This document shows, one piece after another, positions 37,450 through 46,332 of a stretch of 64,000 nt of DNA. The stretch is taken from NCBI RefSeq assembly GCF_000768355.1, contig NZ_AVPU01000005.1:116751-180750 (forward strand), given 5' to 3'. This DNA comes from Lysobacter daejeonensis GH1-9. GTDB taxonomy: Bacteria > Pseudomonadota > Gammaproteobacteria > Xanthomonadales > Xanthomonadaceae. The notes under the pieces are model-generated. The model made no database searches and was not told where the DNA came from. It was given only the letters and a program-made list of their open reading frames with translations. Every line of letters begins with the position of its first letter. Within the stretch, counting starts at the first letter, position 1. The translations under genes were made by a program, and so were the position numbers.

Positions 37450-38504
37450 GTCGCAAGCGTTCTTCCGGCAAGTCCGGCCTGTTGGTCCTGATCCTGCTCA
37501 TCGCTGCCGCGGCCGCCGCGTTCTGGGGCTGGCAGCGCTATACCGGATTCGCCGACGCGCCGCTGGCTGGCACCGGCGCCGACAAGAGCATCGTGGTGGT
37601 TTCCGGCGATTCGCTGCCGGTCGTGGTGCGCAAGTTGGCCGACGCGGGGGTGGATACCGGCGAAGCCATCGAATGGCGCCTGCTGGCCAAACAACTCGGT
37701 GCGGCCGGCAAGCTGCAAGTGGGCGAGTACGCGCTGCCGGAGGGCACCACGCCCCGCGCGCTGCTGGAGGCGATGCGCGATGGCAAGGTCATCAGCCACC
37801 GCTTCACCATTGTCGAGGGTTGGAACATCCGCGAGCTGCGCGCGGCACTGGCCAAGGCACAACCGCTGGAGCAGGAGACGGTCACGCTGGATGACGCCGC
37901 CCTGATGAAAGCCGTTGGCCAGGCCGGGCAGCACCCGGAAGGCCGGTTCCTGCCGGAAACCTACGTCTACACCCGCGGCGACAGCGACCTCGACGTGCTC
38001 AAGCGTGCGCACGGTGCGATGGCGAAGGCCCTGGCCGCGGCGTGGGCGGAGCGTCGCAGCGATACGCCGCTGAAGACCCCGGACGAGATGCTGGCCCTGG
38101 CGTCCATCGTCGAGAAGGAAACCGGCATTGCCGAGGAGCGACCGCAGATCGCCGGCCTGTTCGAGCGCCGCTTGAAGATCGGCATGAAGCTGCAGACCGA
38201 CCCGACGGTCATCTACGGCATTGGCGCACGTTACGACGGCAACATCCGCAAACAGGATCTGCTGACCGACACGCCGTACAACACCTACACGCGCGCCGGC
38301 CTGCCGCCCACGCCAATCGCGATGCCCGGCGCGGATGCGCTGCAGGCCGTGGCCAAGCCGGCGCCGGGTGAACACCTGTACTTCGTGGCGGTGGGCGATG
38401 GCAGCGGTCGACACCTGTTCGCCACCACCTATGCCGAACACCAGGCCAACGTGCGCAAGTACCTGCAGAATTACCGCAACGCACAGGCGAAGAACGCGCA
38501 ATGA
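37446..38504 (+). CDS. mltG: Endolytic murein transglycosylase MltG
   Basis: MltG (352 residues) is an inner-membrane enzyme that cleaves nascent glycan strands and so sets their length. After a basic start (SRKRSSGKSG) comes one membrane helix (LLVLILLIAAAAAAFWGW, residues about 9-27), a LysM-like periplasmic part with GEYALPEGTTPRALLEAM, and the YceG catalytic domain with Glu in LASIVEKETGIAEERP near 221 and LQTDPTVIYG near 250. A GTG start at 37446 overlaps the pabC stop; the tmk start overlaps its own stop. The pabC-mltG-tmk-holB order is widely conserved. Confidence 0.95.
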   Translation: MSRKRSSGKSGLLVLILLIAAAAAAFWGWQRYTGFADAPLAGTGADKSIVVVSGDSLPVVVRKLADAGVDTGEAIEWRLLAKQLGAAGKLQVGEYALPEGTTPRALLEAMRDGKVISHRFTIVEGWNIRELRAALAKAQPLEQETVTLDDAALMKAVGQAGQHPEGRFLPETYVYTRGDSDLDVLKRAHGAMAKALAAAWAERRSDTPLKTPDEMLALASIVEKETGIAEERPQIAGLFERRLKIGMKLQTDPTVIYGIGARYDGNIRKQDLLTDTPYNTYTRAGLPPTPIAMPGADALQAVAKPAPGEHLYFVAVGDGSGRHLFATTYAEHQANVRKYLQNYRNAQAKNAQ

Positions 38505-39154
38505 CCGATGCACTGCCAGCGCTGCGAACCTGCCCCCGCTTCATCTCGCTGGAAGGTGGCGAGGGCGCCGGCAAGTCGACCGTGCTCGCCGCGCTGCGCC
38601 ATGCATTGGAGGCCGCCGGTGAGACGGTGAGCTGCACCCGCGAGCCCGGCGGCACGCCGTTGGCCGAGCAGATCCGTGGGCTGCTGCTGGACACGCACCA
38701 TGAGCCGCCTGCCGCCGAGACCGAACTGCTGCTCATGTTCGCGGCGCGTGCCCAGCATGTGCGCGAAACCATCCTGCCCGCGCTGGAGCGCGGCCATTGG
38801 GTGATCAGCGATCGCTTCACTGACGCCAGCTATGCCTACCAGGGCGCCGCGCGCGGGGGCGATGTCGCCTTCATCGCGCAACTGGAACAGCGCGTGGTCG
38901 GAATACAACCCGCGATGACCCTGCTGCTGGACGTGCCGGTGCCCATCGGCCTGCAACGTGCACGCGGCCGCGGTGCCACCGATCGGATCGAGGCTGAACG
39001 TGAAGACTTCTTCGAGCGCGTTCGCGAGGGCTATCTGGCCCGCGCCGCGGCCGAGCCGATGCGCTTCCGCGTGGTGGACGCCAGCCAGTCGGTGGAAGCG
39101 GTGGCCGACGCGGCCGTGGCGCACCTGCGCGCGTTGATGGAGTCGTGCGCATGA
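38501..39154 (+). CDS. tmk: Thymidylate kinase
   Basis: Tmk (217 residues) phosphorylates dTMP to dTDP. The P-loop is GGEGAGKST (19-27), the DR(F/Y) motif is ISDRFTDASYAYQG near residue 105, and the lid region RGRGATDRIEAE near residue 148 carries arginines, as in the E. coli (type II) enzyme. The ATG at 38501 overlaps the mltG stop and its stop overlaps holB, both by ATGA. Confidence 0.96.
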   Translation: MTDALPALRTCPRFISLEGGEGAGKSTVLAALRHALEAAGETVSCTREPGGTPLAEQIRGLLLDTHHEPPAAETELLLMFAARAQHVRETILPALERGHWVISDRFTDASYAYQGAARGGDVAFIAQLEQRVVGIQPAMTLLLDVPVPIGLQRARGRGATDRIEAEREDFFERVREGYLARAAAEPMRFRVVDASQSVEAVADAAVAHLRALMESCA

Positions 39155-40188
39155 GTGCCTCCGCGCCGTGGCAGCAACGCATATATGAACAGGCTGCCGC
39201 CGCCGTGGACGCCGGTCGCCTGGGCCACGGCCTGCTGTTCTGCGGGCCGGAGAAGCTGGGCAAGCGCGAGGTTGCCGAGCGCCTGGCCCAGCGATTGCTA
39301 TGCACCGACCGGCGGCCCGACGGCGAGCCCTGCGGCCAATGCCGCAGTTGTCGCCTGTTCGCCAACCGTACGCAGTCCGATCCGCCGGAATTGCGCCCGG
39401 ACGGGTCGCTGGCGCACCCGTTCGGACGCACCGGACATCCCGATGTGCTGTTCGTGGGCTACGAGTGGAATGAGAAGGCGCGCCCGCCGCGCCTGCGCAC
39501 CGAACTGGTGATCGAGCAGATCCGTGCCGTCTCGGAGGAGATGGCGCTGACCCCGCAGTTCGGCGGGGCCAAGATCGCGATCATCGACCCGGCCGAGGCC
39601 ATCAACCATGCCGCCGGCAACGCGTTGCTGAAGACGCTGGAAGAGCCCGTCCCGGGACGCTACCTCTGGCTGGTTTCCTCGCAGCCCGCACGGTTGTCGG
39701 CCACCATCCGCAGCCGCTGCCAGCGGCTCGAGTTTCGCCTCCCGCCGCGCGACGAAGCGCTGGCTTGGCTGGCGTCGCAGGGACACTCCGTCAAGGTCGC
39801 GGAAGAGGCCCTGGAGGCCGCGCGTGGCCACCCCGGGCTGGCGCACGAGTGGCTGAACAGCGGGGGGCTCACGTTGCGCCGCACGGTGGGGGACGACCTG
39901 GGCCGACTTGCGCGCGGCGATGCGAACGCCACCGACATCGCCCAGTCGTGGATTGGCGACGATCAGGTGACCCTGCGCCTCAGTCACGCGGCCGATATCG
40001 CCTTGATGGAGGCGTCACGCTTGACCGACCCGGTGCGGACGCGCAGTCTGGCGGCGTGGTTCGACAAGGCCAACCGCGTGCGCGACCTGCTGCGGACCAC
40101 GGTCCGCGCTGATCTGGCGGTGGCCGAATTGCTGATGGGCTGGCGCGCCGCTTTCGCAGCGCCCGCGAAGGGAGGACGTAGGGAATGA
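39151..40188 (+). CDS. holB: DNA polymerase III delta' subunit
   Basis: HolB (345 residues) is the fixed arm of the clamp loader and partner of DnaX, also encoded here. The P-loop position has a modified sequence (FCGPEKLGKREVAE), consistent with delta' not hydrolysing ATP. A zinc module uses Cys in CTDRRPDGEPCGQCRSC near residues 52-68. The block GNALLKTLEEPVPGRYLWLVSSQPARLSATIRSRCQRLEF carries the SRC motif. The ATG at 39151 overlaps the tmk stop; a GTG two codons earlier is possible. Confidence 0.94.
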   Translation: MSASAPWQQRIYEQAAAAVDAGRLGHGLLFCGPEKLGKREVAERLAQRLLCTDRRPDGEPCGQCRSCRLFANRTQSDPPELRPDGSLAHPFGRTGHPDVLFVGYEWNEKARPPRLRTELVIEQIRAVSEEMALTPQFGGAKIAIIDPAEAINHAAGNALLKTLEEPVPGRYLWLVSSQPARLSATIRSRCQRLEFRLPPRDEALAWLASQGHSVKVAEEALEAARGHPGLAHEWLNSGGLTLRRTVGDDLGRLARGDANATDIAQSWIGDDQVTLRLSHAADIALMEASRLTDPVRTRSLAAWFDKANRVRDLLRTTVRADLAVAELLMGWRAAFAAPAKGGRRE

Positions 40189-40547
40189 GTGGAGCAACAC
40201 CGGGCGGCGCACGGCAGGGCATCCTGTCGCTGGCGCTGAAGGACAAGGCTGCGCTGTACAGCGCGTACATGCCGTTCATCCGCCATGGCGGCATCTTCGT
40301 AGCCACGCCCAAGCGCTACTTCCTTGGTGACGAGGTCTTCCTGCTGGTGACCCTGCCAGACTCCAACGAGCGCTTGCCGGTCGCCGGCAAGGTCGTGTGG
40401 GTGACGCCGGTGGGTGCACAGGGCAACCGCCCCGCGGGTATTGGCGTGCAGTTTGCCGACAGCGCCGAGGGCGAAGCCGTGCGCGGCAAGATCGAGGCCT
40501 TGCTGGCGGGCCTGCTGAACGCGGACAAGCCCACGCACACGATGTGA
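40185..40547 (+). CDS. pilZ: PilZ domain protein, type IV pilus PilZ subtype
   Basis: This 120-residue cytoplasmic protein is needed for type IV pilus biogenesis in Pseudomonas and Xanthomonas, where PilZ contacts PilB and FimX. The PilZ fold is seen in YMPFIRHGGIFVATP, VFLLVTLPDSNERLPVAGKVVWVTP and GIGVQF. The RxxxR c-di-GMP motif is absent, and the second motif is replaced by FIRHGGIF, so direct c-di-GMP binding is unlikely, as reported for Xanthomonas PilZ. It ends the pabB-pabC-mltG-tmk-holB-pilZ operon and is coupled to holB by ATGA. Confidence 0.93.
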   Translation: MSGATPGGARQGILSLALKDKAALYSAYMPFIRHGGIFVATPKRYFLGDEVFLLVTLPDSNERLPVAGKVVWVTPVGAQGNRPAGIGVQFADSAEGEAVRGKIEALLAGLLNADKPTHTM

Positions 40548-40673
40548 CGTCCGCGCCGGCGGTGTCCCGGGCTTCGAGGCGCCACGCGAGGGGCAGACGA
40601 TTCAACGGGATGGCGGTCGCTTGAGCGGCGCGCTTGGCGTGGATGCGCCGAAGGAACCAGTCAATGAAGACGG

Positions 40674-40704
40674 AAAAGGCGCACCGGAGTGCGCCTTTCT
40701 TTTT
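40674..40704 (+). terminator. Operon terminator behind pilZ
   Basis: Arms AAAGGCGCAC and GTGCGCCTTT with a CGGA loop, followed by CTTTTTC. It also faces the convergent fadB-like gene, on whose strand an A-rich tract makes it bidirectional. Confidence 0.85.
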
Positions 40705-40721
40705 CCGCGTTAGCGGGACGC

Positions 40722-42791
40722 TCAGCGCAGCGCGGGATTGTCCCAGCCCGGACGCGGCGCAAAGCGGTCGCCATAGCGCTGTTGCAACTGCTTCAGGCGA
40801 TCCACCAGCTTGTCCGGGCCCACCGCGCGCACGTGCGCGATCGGGCCGCCGCGGAAGGGCGCGAACCCGGTGCCGAAGATCACGCCGGCATCCAGCAGGT
40901 CCGCGTCACTGACCACGCCGTCGTGCAGGCAGGCCACCGCCTCGTTGAGCAGCGGCAGGAGCAGGCGGTCTTCCAGATCCGACGGCGCCTGGTAGTCCTT
41001 CGGCAGTTCGGGCTTCACCGCCTTGCCGTTTTCCCACTTGTACAGGCCCTGGCCGTCCTTCTTGCCGCGCTTGCCGGCCTCCGGTGGCGTCGACAGCGAC
41101 GCGGGGATGGGCAGGCCGAGGAACGGCGCCAGCTCCGCGCCCACGCCCGCGGCCACGTCCAGGCCCACCGTGTCGATCAGCTCGATCGGCCCCATCGGCA
41201 TGCCGAACTTCACCGCTGCCTTGTCGATGGCCGGGCCCGGGATGCCTTCGGCGAACGCCGTGGCCGCTTCCAGCATGTACGGGAACAGCACGCGGTTGAC
41301 CAGGAAGCCCGGCGTGCCCGCCACCGGCACGGGCAGCTTGTCGATCGCCTTGCAGAACGCCGCCAGACGCTGCTCGGTCTCCGGCGCCATGCCGTCGTGG
41401 CGGATGATTTCCACCAGCGGCATCAGCGCCACCGGGTTGAAGTAATGCAGGCCGGCGAACTGCGCCGGGCGCTGGATGTGCTCGCGCAGTTCGGTGAGCG
41501 GGATCGACGAAGTGTTGGTGGTCAGCAAGGCATCGGGCTTCATCCGCGGTTCGACCGCGTTGTACAGGTCGCGCTTGGCCTCCGGCTTCTCGATGATCGC
41601 CTCGATCACCAGGTCGGCCTTGGCCACGCCGTCGCCCTCCAGGTCGCCGCGCAGGCGCGCGGCCACGGTCGGGCGCTTGGCCTCGTCCTTCACCTTTTTG
41701 GCGAACAGCTCGCCGGCGCGGGCGAGGGCGCCGTCGATGAAGCGCTGCTCGCGATCGGCCAGCGTCACCTCGAAGCCCTTGTAGGCCGACCATGCCGCTA
41801 TGTCGCCACCCATCACGCCGGCACCCACCACGTGCACGTGCTGGATTCGGTGTTCCTTGCCGCCCTGCGCCTTCAGTCGCTCCTGCAGGAAGAACACGCG
41901 GATCAGGTTGCGCGCGGTTGGCGTGGACGCCAGCTTGACCACCGACTTGCGCTCCGCCGCCAGCAGCGACTTGATGCCGCCACCGGCCCGCTCCCACGTG
42001 GAGATCAGCGCGAACGGCGCCGGGTAGTGTTCCTTGCGGGCCTTGCGCGCCACCTGCTTGGCCAGCATTGGTGCCAGCAGCTTGCGCGCGGGCAGGGTAT
42101 TGGTGGCCCACGCCATGGCGCGTTGCTTGAATGGGCGCTGGGTGCCACGCAGGGCCAGCGTGGCCGCGGCTTCGATCAGTTGTGCGGGGTCGACCACCTT
42201 GTCCACCAGCCCCATGCCGCGCGCGGCCGAGGCCGACAGCGAGCGGCCGGTCAGCATCAGGTCGAACGCCGCCGGTGCGCCTACCAGGCGGGGCAGGCGT
42301 ACGCTGCCGCCCCAGCCGGGGTAGATGCCCAGCTTCACCTCCGGCAGGCCGATGCGGGTGGAGGCATCGTTGCTGGCCACGCGGTAGCGGCAGGCCAGCG
42401 CGATCTCGGTGCCGCCGCCCATGCAAAAGCCGTGGATGGCCGCGACCGTGGGGCAGGGCAGCTCCGCCAGGCGCTGGAACACGCGCTGGCCGCGGCTGAT
42501 GGCATCGCCAACCACGCCCTTCTCGTCGAAGGTCTGGAACTCCTTGATGTCGGCGCCGGCGATGAAGCCCTTGTCCTTGCCCGAGCGGACGACCAGGCCC
42601 TTGGGCGGGTCGATGGCGATCCGCTCCAGCAGGCTGTCCAGCTCGATCAGCACGTCCTGGCCGAAGGTGTTGACCGGCGACCCGGCGCGGTCGAACACCA
42701 GCACCAGCACGCCGTCGGCGCGCGGCTCGGTGCGCCAGTGCTGCAGGCGCAGCCCGGCGAAGTTGTCTTGTCCCTGGAGGCCAGCGGTCAT
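40722..42791 (-). CDS. FadB/FadJ-like fatty-acid oxidation multifunctional protein
   Basis: This 689-residue protein combines enoyl-CoA hydratase and NAD-dependent 3-hydroxyacyl-CoA dehydrogenase for beta-oxidation. The crotonase part (1-190) has SGKDKGFIAGADIKEF and HGFCMGGGTEIALAC, the latter forming the oxyanion hole; the dehydrogenase part has VVGAGVMGGDIA near 322 and the catalytic His in HYFNPVALMPLVEIIR near 450. A C-terminal dehydrogenase domain repeat follows. Three in-frame ATGs compete (42833, 42803, 42791); I chose 42791, where the sequence begins to match the family. No thiolase (fadA) gene is next to it. Confidence 0.88.
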   Translation of the reverse strand: MTAGLQGQDNFAGLRLQHWRTEPRADGVLVLVFDRAGSPVNTFGQDVLIELDSLLERIAIDPPKGLVVRSGKDKGFIAGADIKEFQTFDEKGVVGDAISRGQRVFQRLAELPCPTVAAIHGFCMGGGTEIALACRYRVASNDASTRIGLPEVKLGIYPGWGGSVRLPRLVGAPAAFDLMLTGRSLSASAARGMGLVDKVVDPAQLIEAAATLALRGTQRPFKQRAMAWATNTLPARKLLAPMLAKQVARKARKEHYPAPFALISTWERAGGGIKSLLAAERKSVVKLASTPTARNLIRVFFLQERLKAQGGKEHRIQHVHVVGAGVMGGDIAAWSAYKGFEVTLADREQRFIDGALARAGELFAKKVKDEAKRPTVAARLRGDLEGDGVAKADLVIEAIIEKPEAKRDLYNAVEPRMKPDALLTTNTSSIPLTELREHIQRPAQFAGLHYFNPVALMPLVEIIRHDGMAPETEQRLAAFCKAIDKLPVPVAGTPGFLVNRVLFPYMLEAATAFAEGIPGPAIDKAAVKFGMPMGPIELIDTVGLDVAAGVGAELAPFLGLPIPASLSTPPEAGKRGKKDGQGLYKWENGKAVKPELPKDYQAPSDLEDRLLLPLLNEAVACLHDGVVSDADLLDAGVIFGTGFAPFRGGPIAHVRAVGPDKLVDRLKQLQQRYGDRFAPRPGWDNPALR

Positions 42792-43100
42792 TCCGGAAAC
42801 CATCCGTTCACGTATGGAGGATCCGCCTATCATCCCGAGGACCTTTGCCCGCAGTCAAATGGGCGTTTGGAACCCCGGGGGCAGGGCCGGCCCTGAAGTG
42901 GCCAAACCGGGCCGCGGGATCGATACCCTCGTCGGTCCGTACCGGGTCAACCGGCCAACATGACGCACGGCAGTTGCGACCAGCCGGTCCACGCCCCATT
43001 TAATATCGCGAACCCGCGTCGTGGCGCGGAGTGAACTTTCCCCCGACAGGGTTGTCTCATTGCTCGGCAATGGCCGAGCTGACAGGAGTGCCGGCAAGGC
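42792..43100. other. Intergenic region between divergent fadB-like gene and rpoE
   Basis: This 309-bp gap carries the sigma-E-type rpoE promoter near its right end. No RNA gene or ORF is convincing, and the promoter of the fadB-like gene could not be picked out. Confidence 0.5.
43033..43059 (+). promoter_or_regulatory. Sigma-E-type autoregulatory promoter of rpoE
   Basis: GAACTT (43033-43038), 16 bases, TCTCA (43055-43059) match the extracytoplasmic sigma factor consensus (GAACTT-N16-TCTGA). This indicates rpoE transcribes its own operon. Confidence 0.8.
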
Positions 43101-43721
43101 ATGGCCGAAAACATCGTGTCCCAAGAGCTGGACCTGGACCAGGAGCTGGTCAGGCGCGTCCAGCGCGGCGACAGTACGGCGTTCGATGCCTTGGTACGGA
43201 AGTACCAGCACCGGATCGTCGGACTGATCGGGCGCTACGTGTCGGATTGGAGCGAATGCCAGGACGTGGCCCAGGACGTGTTCATGCGCGCCTACCGGGC
43301 GCTGCCGAACTTCCGGGGCGACGCCCAGTTCTATACCTGGTTGCACCGCATCGCAGTGAATACCGCCAAGAACCACCTCGTAGCGCAGAACCGCAGGCCG
43401 CCGACGGACGACATCGACGCCGCGGAGGCCGAGCAGTTCGACGTGGGCATGCGCCTGCGCGACACCGACACCCCGGAACACGAGTTGTTGCGGCAGGAGA
43501 TCGAAAACACCGTCATGCGTGCGGTCGAAGGCCTGCCGGAGGACCTGAAGGTTGCCATCACCCTGCGCGAGGTGGACGGCCTGAGCTATGACGAGATCGC
43601 GCAGCAGATGGGGTGCCCGATCGGTACGGTGCGTTCGCGCATCTTCCGCGCGCGCGATGCCATCGATGCGCAACTCAAGCCCCTGCTGGACAACGACGCC
43701 CGGGAGAACGCCCACCCATGA
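43101..43721 (+). CDS. rpoE: RNA polymerase sigma factor RpoE (sigma-E)
   Basis: This 206-residue extracytoplasmic-function sigma factor controls envelope stress genes. Region 2 is visible in DALVRKYQHRIVGLIGRYVSDWSECQDVAQDVFMRAYRAL and FYTWLHRIAVNTAKNHL, region 4 in LPEDLKVAITLREVDGLSYDEIAQQMGCPIGTVRSRIFRARDAI (the helix-turn-helix). A GAACTT/TCTCA promoter lies just upstream. It is co-transcribed and coupled (ATGA) with the anti-sigma factor gene. rpoE-rseA-mucD without rseB is the Xanthomonas form. Confidence 0.96.
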   Translation: MAENIVSQELDLDQELVRRVQRGDSTAFDALVRKYQHRIVGLIGRYVSDWSECQDVAQDVFMRAYRALPNFRGDAQFYTWLHRIAVNTAKNHLVAQNRRPPTDDIDAAEAEQFDVGMRLRDTDTPEHELLRQEIENTVMRAVEGLPEDLKVAITLREVDGLSYDEIAQQMGCPIGTVRSRIFRARDAIDAQLKPLLDNDARENAHP

Positions 43722-44590
43722 GCTCCTCGATGACCCCCAACGACCGAGAATCGCTCAGTGCACTGTTTGATGGCGCACTGGAAGGCGACGCCGCGCGTTT
43801 CGCATTGCGTCGCCTGGACCACGACACCGGATGGCGCGATGCCTGCAGCCGCTGGCAATTGGCCGGTGACGTGCTGCGTGGGAAGGCCCACGGCGTGGCG
43901 CCGGTGGGCTTTGCCGAGCGCGTCTCCGCGGCGTTGGCGGCGGAGTCGGCCGAGACTCCGCCTGTCGCGATGGTGTCGGGCGAGGGGGGGCGAGCGGCTG
44001 CCTCCACCACGGCGCAGGCGCAGTCCCGGCGCTGGTGGGGCCGGGCGGCGCTGGCCGCCTCGGTGGCGGTGGCGGCATTGTTCGTGACCCACCCATTCTC
44101 CGAGCTGGGCTCCGGCGACGGTGCCGGTGCGGATGCATCAATCGCTGCCATCCCCGCGGCTGGAAGCGCCCCCGCCACGACTTCCGACCCCGATATCCCC
44201 GCTGCCCCGTCCACACCCGCCGGCGGTGTGGAAGTGGCTGCCGTGGCTGTCGCCGTGGTCGATGTACCGCGTCGCGTGGCCGAACGCCGCACGCGGGCCG
44301 CTACGCCGGTCGCCGCAGCGCAGCGCCGCGATAACCAGACGCCCGTCACGATGGCCTTGGCGGCGGTCGAGCCGTCACCGCGACCGACGGCAACTACCGT
44401 TCCTGATCCCTTCAAGCCACCGGCTGGCGACCTCGTCACACGCCCGTGGCCGCGTGCCGTGCTGCCGGGCAGCAGCGCCGCCGGTGCCCTCACCGCCAGC
44501 TATGGCACAGCCCAGGCGTCGCCGTCGTTCTATCCATTTGAACCGGATGCGACGCACGTCACCTCCGCCGGTGCTGAAAACACGCCATAA
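43718..44590 (+). CDS. rseA: RseA-like anti-sigma-E factor
   Basis: This 290-residue inner-membrane anti-sigma factor has an N-terminal cytoplasmic RseA domain (residues 8-75, ESLSALFDGALEGDAARFALRRL and SRWQLAGDVLRG), a membrane helix at about 108-126 and a long, low-complexity Ala/Pro/Thr-rich periplasmic tail of about 160 residues. It would hold RpoE until cleaved by site-1 and site-2 proteases. E. coli RseA has 216 residues, so the tail is longer here. The ATG at 43718 overlaps the rpoE stop, and mucD follows after 63 bases. Confidence 0.88.
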   Translation: MSSSMTPNDRESLSALFDGALEGDAARFALRRLDHDTGWRDACSRWQLAGDVLRGKAHGVAPVGFAERVSAALAAESAETPPVAMVSGEGGRAAASTTAQAQSRRWWGRAALAASVAVAALFVTHPFSELGSGDGAGADASIAAIPAAGSAPATTSDPDIPAAPSTPAGGVEVAAVAVAVVDVPRRVAERRTRAATPVAAAQRRDNQTPVTMALAAVEPSPRPTATTVPDPFKPPAGDLVTRPWPRAVLPGSSAAGALTASYGTAQASPSFYPFEPDATHVTSAGAENTP

Positions 44591-44653
44591 CCCTGATCCA
44601 CGGCGCGGCCATCCGCCGCGCCATTGACGGAACCTTCCCCCGAGGCCGATTCC

Positions 44654-46147
44654 ATGAACCGACCATTCCAGACGCTTGCCCTCGCTTCCGCCCTTGTGGC
44701 CCTCATCCCGGCAGCCTGCTCGGCGCAGTCGCCTTCCACCCCGATCGCGCCGCCGCCCGCGGCCACACCGGCCATGCCGCTGGTGACCGGCCTGCCCGAC
44801 TTCACCGCGCTGGTGCAGAAGGTCGGTCCGGCCGTGGTCAGCGTGACCGCGGAAGTGGGCATGCGTCGCAACGCGCGCGAAGAGGCCGCCGCCCCCGACA
44901 TGGAGGGCATGCCCGAGATCTTCCGCCGCTTCTTCGGCCCCGACACGCCGTTCCCGGGCGGCCCGCAGCAGCGGCGCGGCGTCTCGCAGGGCACCGGCTT
45001 CTTCATCTCGCAGGATGGCTACCTGCTGACCAACCACCACGTGGTCGACGGTGCGGATTCGGTCAAGGTGCGCCTCAATGACCGCCGCGAGTTCACCGCC
45101 AGGGTGATCGGCAGCGACCAGCCGTCCGACGTGGCCCTGCTCAAGGTGGACGCGAAGGACCTGCCGTTCCTGCGCGTGGCCAATGCCGCCAACACCAAGC
45201 CGGGTCAGTGGGTCGTGGCCATCGGCTCGCCGTTCGGGCTTGACCACTCGGTGACGGCGGGCATCGTCAGCGCCGTCGGCCGCACCACCAGCCCCGAGCA
45301 GCAGTACGTGCCCTTCATCCAGACCGACGTGGCCATCAACCAGGGCAATTCGGGCGGGCCGCTGCTCAACACCTCCGGCGAGGTGGTGGGCATCAACTCG
45401 CAGATCTTCTCGCGCTCCGGCGGCTACATGGGCGTGAGCTTCGCCATTCCGATCGACGTGGCGATGAACTCGGCCGAACAGCTGCGCGCCACCGGCAGGG
45501 TCAGCCGCGGCCAACTGGGCGTGCAGGTTCAGCAGATGACCGCCGACGCCGCGAAGGCCTTGGGCTTGCCCAGCACCGCGGGTGCGCTGGTCCAGGATGT
45601 GGTGCCGGGCAGTGCGGCGGCCAAGGCCGGCATCGAGCGCATGGACGTGATCCGCTCGGTCAACGGTCGGCCGGTCAACACCAGCAGCGACCTGCCGCCG
45701 CTGATCGGTGGCCTCGCCCCCGGCTCGAAGGCAAAGTTGGGCGTGGTGCGCGATGGGCGCGAGCGCGAAATGACCGTGGTGCTGGGGGCGCTGGCCAATG
45801 CGGTAGCGGCCAATGACGACGCCGACGCGCCGGCAACCCCGGGGGCGACGACGCGTGGCAGCAACGCACTGGGCTTCGCCGCGCAGGACCTGGATGCCAG
45901 CCAGCGCCAGCGCCTGGGCCTGGACAAGGGCGAAGGCGTGGTGGTGGCCCGCGTGACCGGTGACGGTGCGGCCGAGGCTGGCATCAGCCCGGGCGACGTG
46001 GTCCTCAGCGTCGGGCGCCAGGCCGTGGGCACGGTAGCGGCGCTGGACCGGGCGCTGGCCTCGGTGAAGGAGGGCGACACGGTGATGCTGCTGGTGCGCA
46101 GCCGGGGCGGTACCCGCTTCGTGGCGGTGACGGCCGACAAGGGCTGA
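44654..46147 (+). CDS. mucD: DegP/MucD-type periplasmic serine protease
   Basis: This HtrA-family protease/chaperone of 497 residues degrades misfolded periplasmic proteins. A signal peptide runs to about residue 23 (ALIPAACSAQ; a Cys follows but the -3 residue is Pro, so lipidation is doubtful). The triad is His129 (LLTNHHVV), Asp159 (PSDVALLK) and Ser233 (NQGNSGGPLL). Two PDZ domains follow (about 280-385 and 405-495). In E. coli degP is controlled by sigma-E; here it is in the rpoE operon, giving negative feedback on stress. I took the ATG at 44654 because it places the signal peptide at the start. Confidence 0.94.
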   Translation: MNRPFQTLALASALVALIPAACSAQSPSTPIAPPPAATPAMPLVTGLPDFTALVQKVGPAVVSVTAEVGMRRNAREEAAAPDMEGMPEIFRRFFGPDTPFPGGPQQRRGVSQGTGFFISQDGYLLTNHHVVDGADSVKVRLNDRREFTARVIGSDQPSDVALLKVDAKDLPFLRVANAANTKPGQWVVAIGSPFGLDHSVTAGIVSAVGRTTSPEQQYVPFIQTDVAINQGNSGGPLLNTSGEVVGINSQIFSRSGGYMGVSFAIPIDVAMNSAEQLRATGRVSRGQLGVQVQQMTADAAKALGLPSTAGALVQDVVPGSAAAKAGIERMDVIRSVNGRPVNTSSDLPPLIGGLAPGSKAKLGVVRDGREREMTVVLGALANAVAANDDADAPATPGATTRGSNALGFAAQDLDASQRQRLGLDKGEGVVVARVTGDGAAEAGISPGDVVLSVGRQAVGTVAALDRALASVKEGDTVMLLVRSRGGTRFVAVTADKG

Positions 46148-46332
46148 GCTGAATCCGGGCTGCCGGTGGGAGCCGCCGCGGCCCGCGTCGGCTCCGCCGG
46201 GTCGCCGCTTCGACGGTCCGTGGGACAGCGGACTGATCCAGACCCTGCGGGGCAGGCCGGACCGTAACCCGGCCTGTGCGATAATCGACCGTTAACCTTT
46301 CAGGCCCACGCGGTCCCACGCCGCGCCCCCGC

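Noticed and set aside
40689..42896. 735-codon open frame on the plus strand opposite the fadB-like gene
   Set aside because: Antisense shadow with low-complexity Arg/His/Gln composition; the minus-strand protein carries all catalytic motifs.
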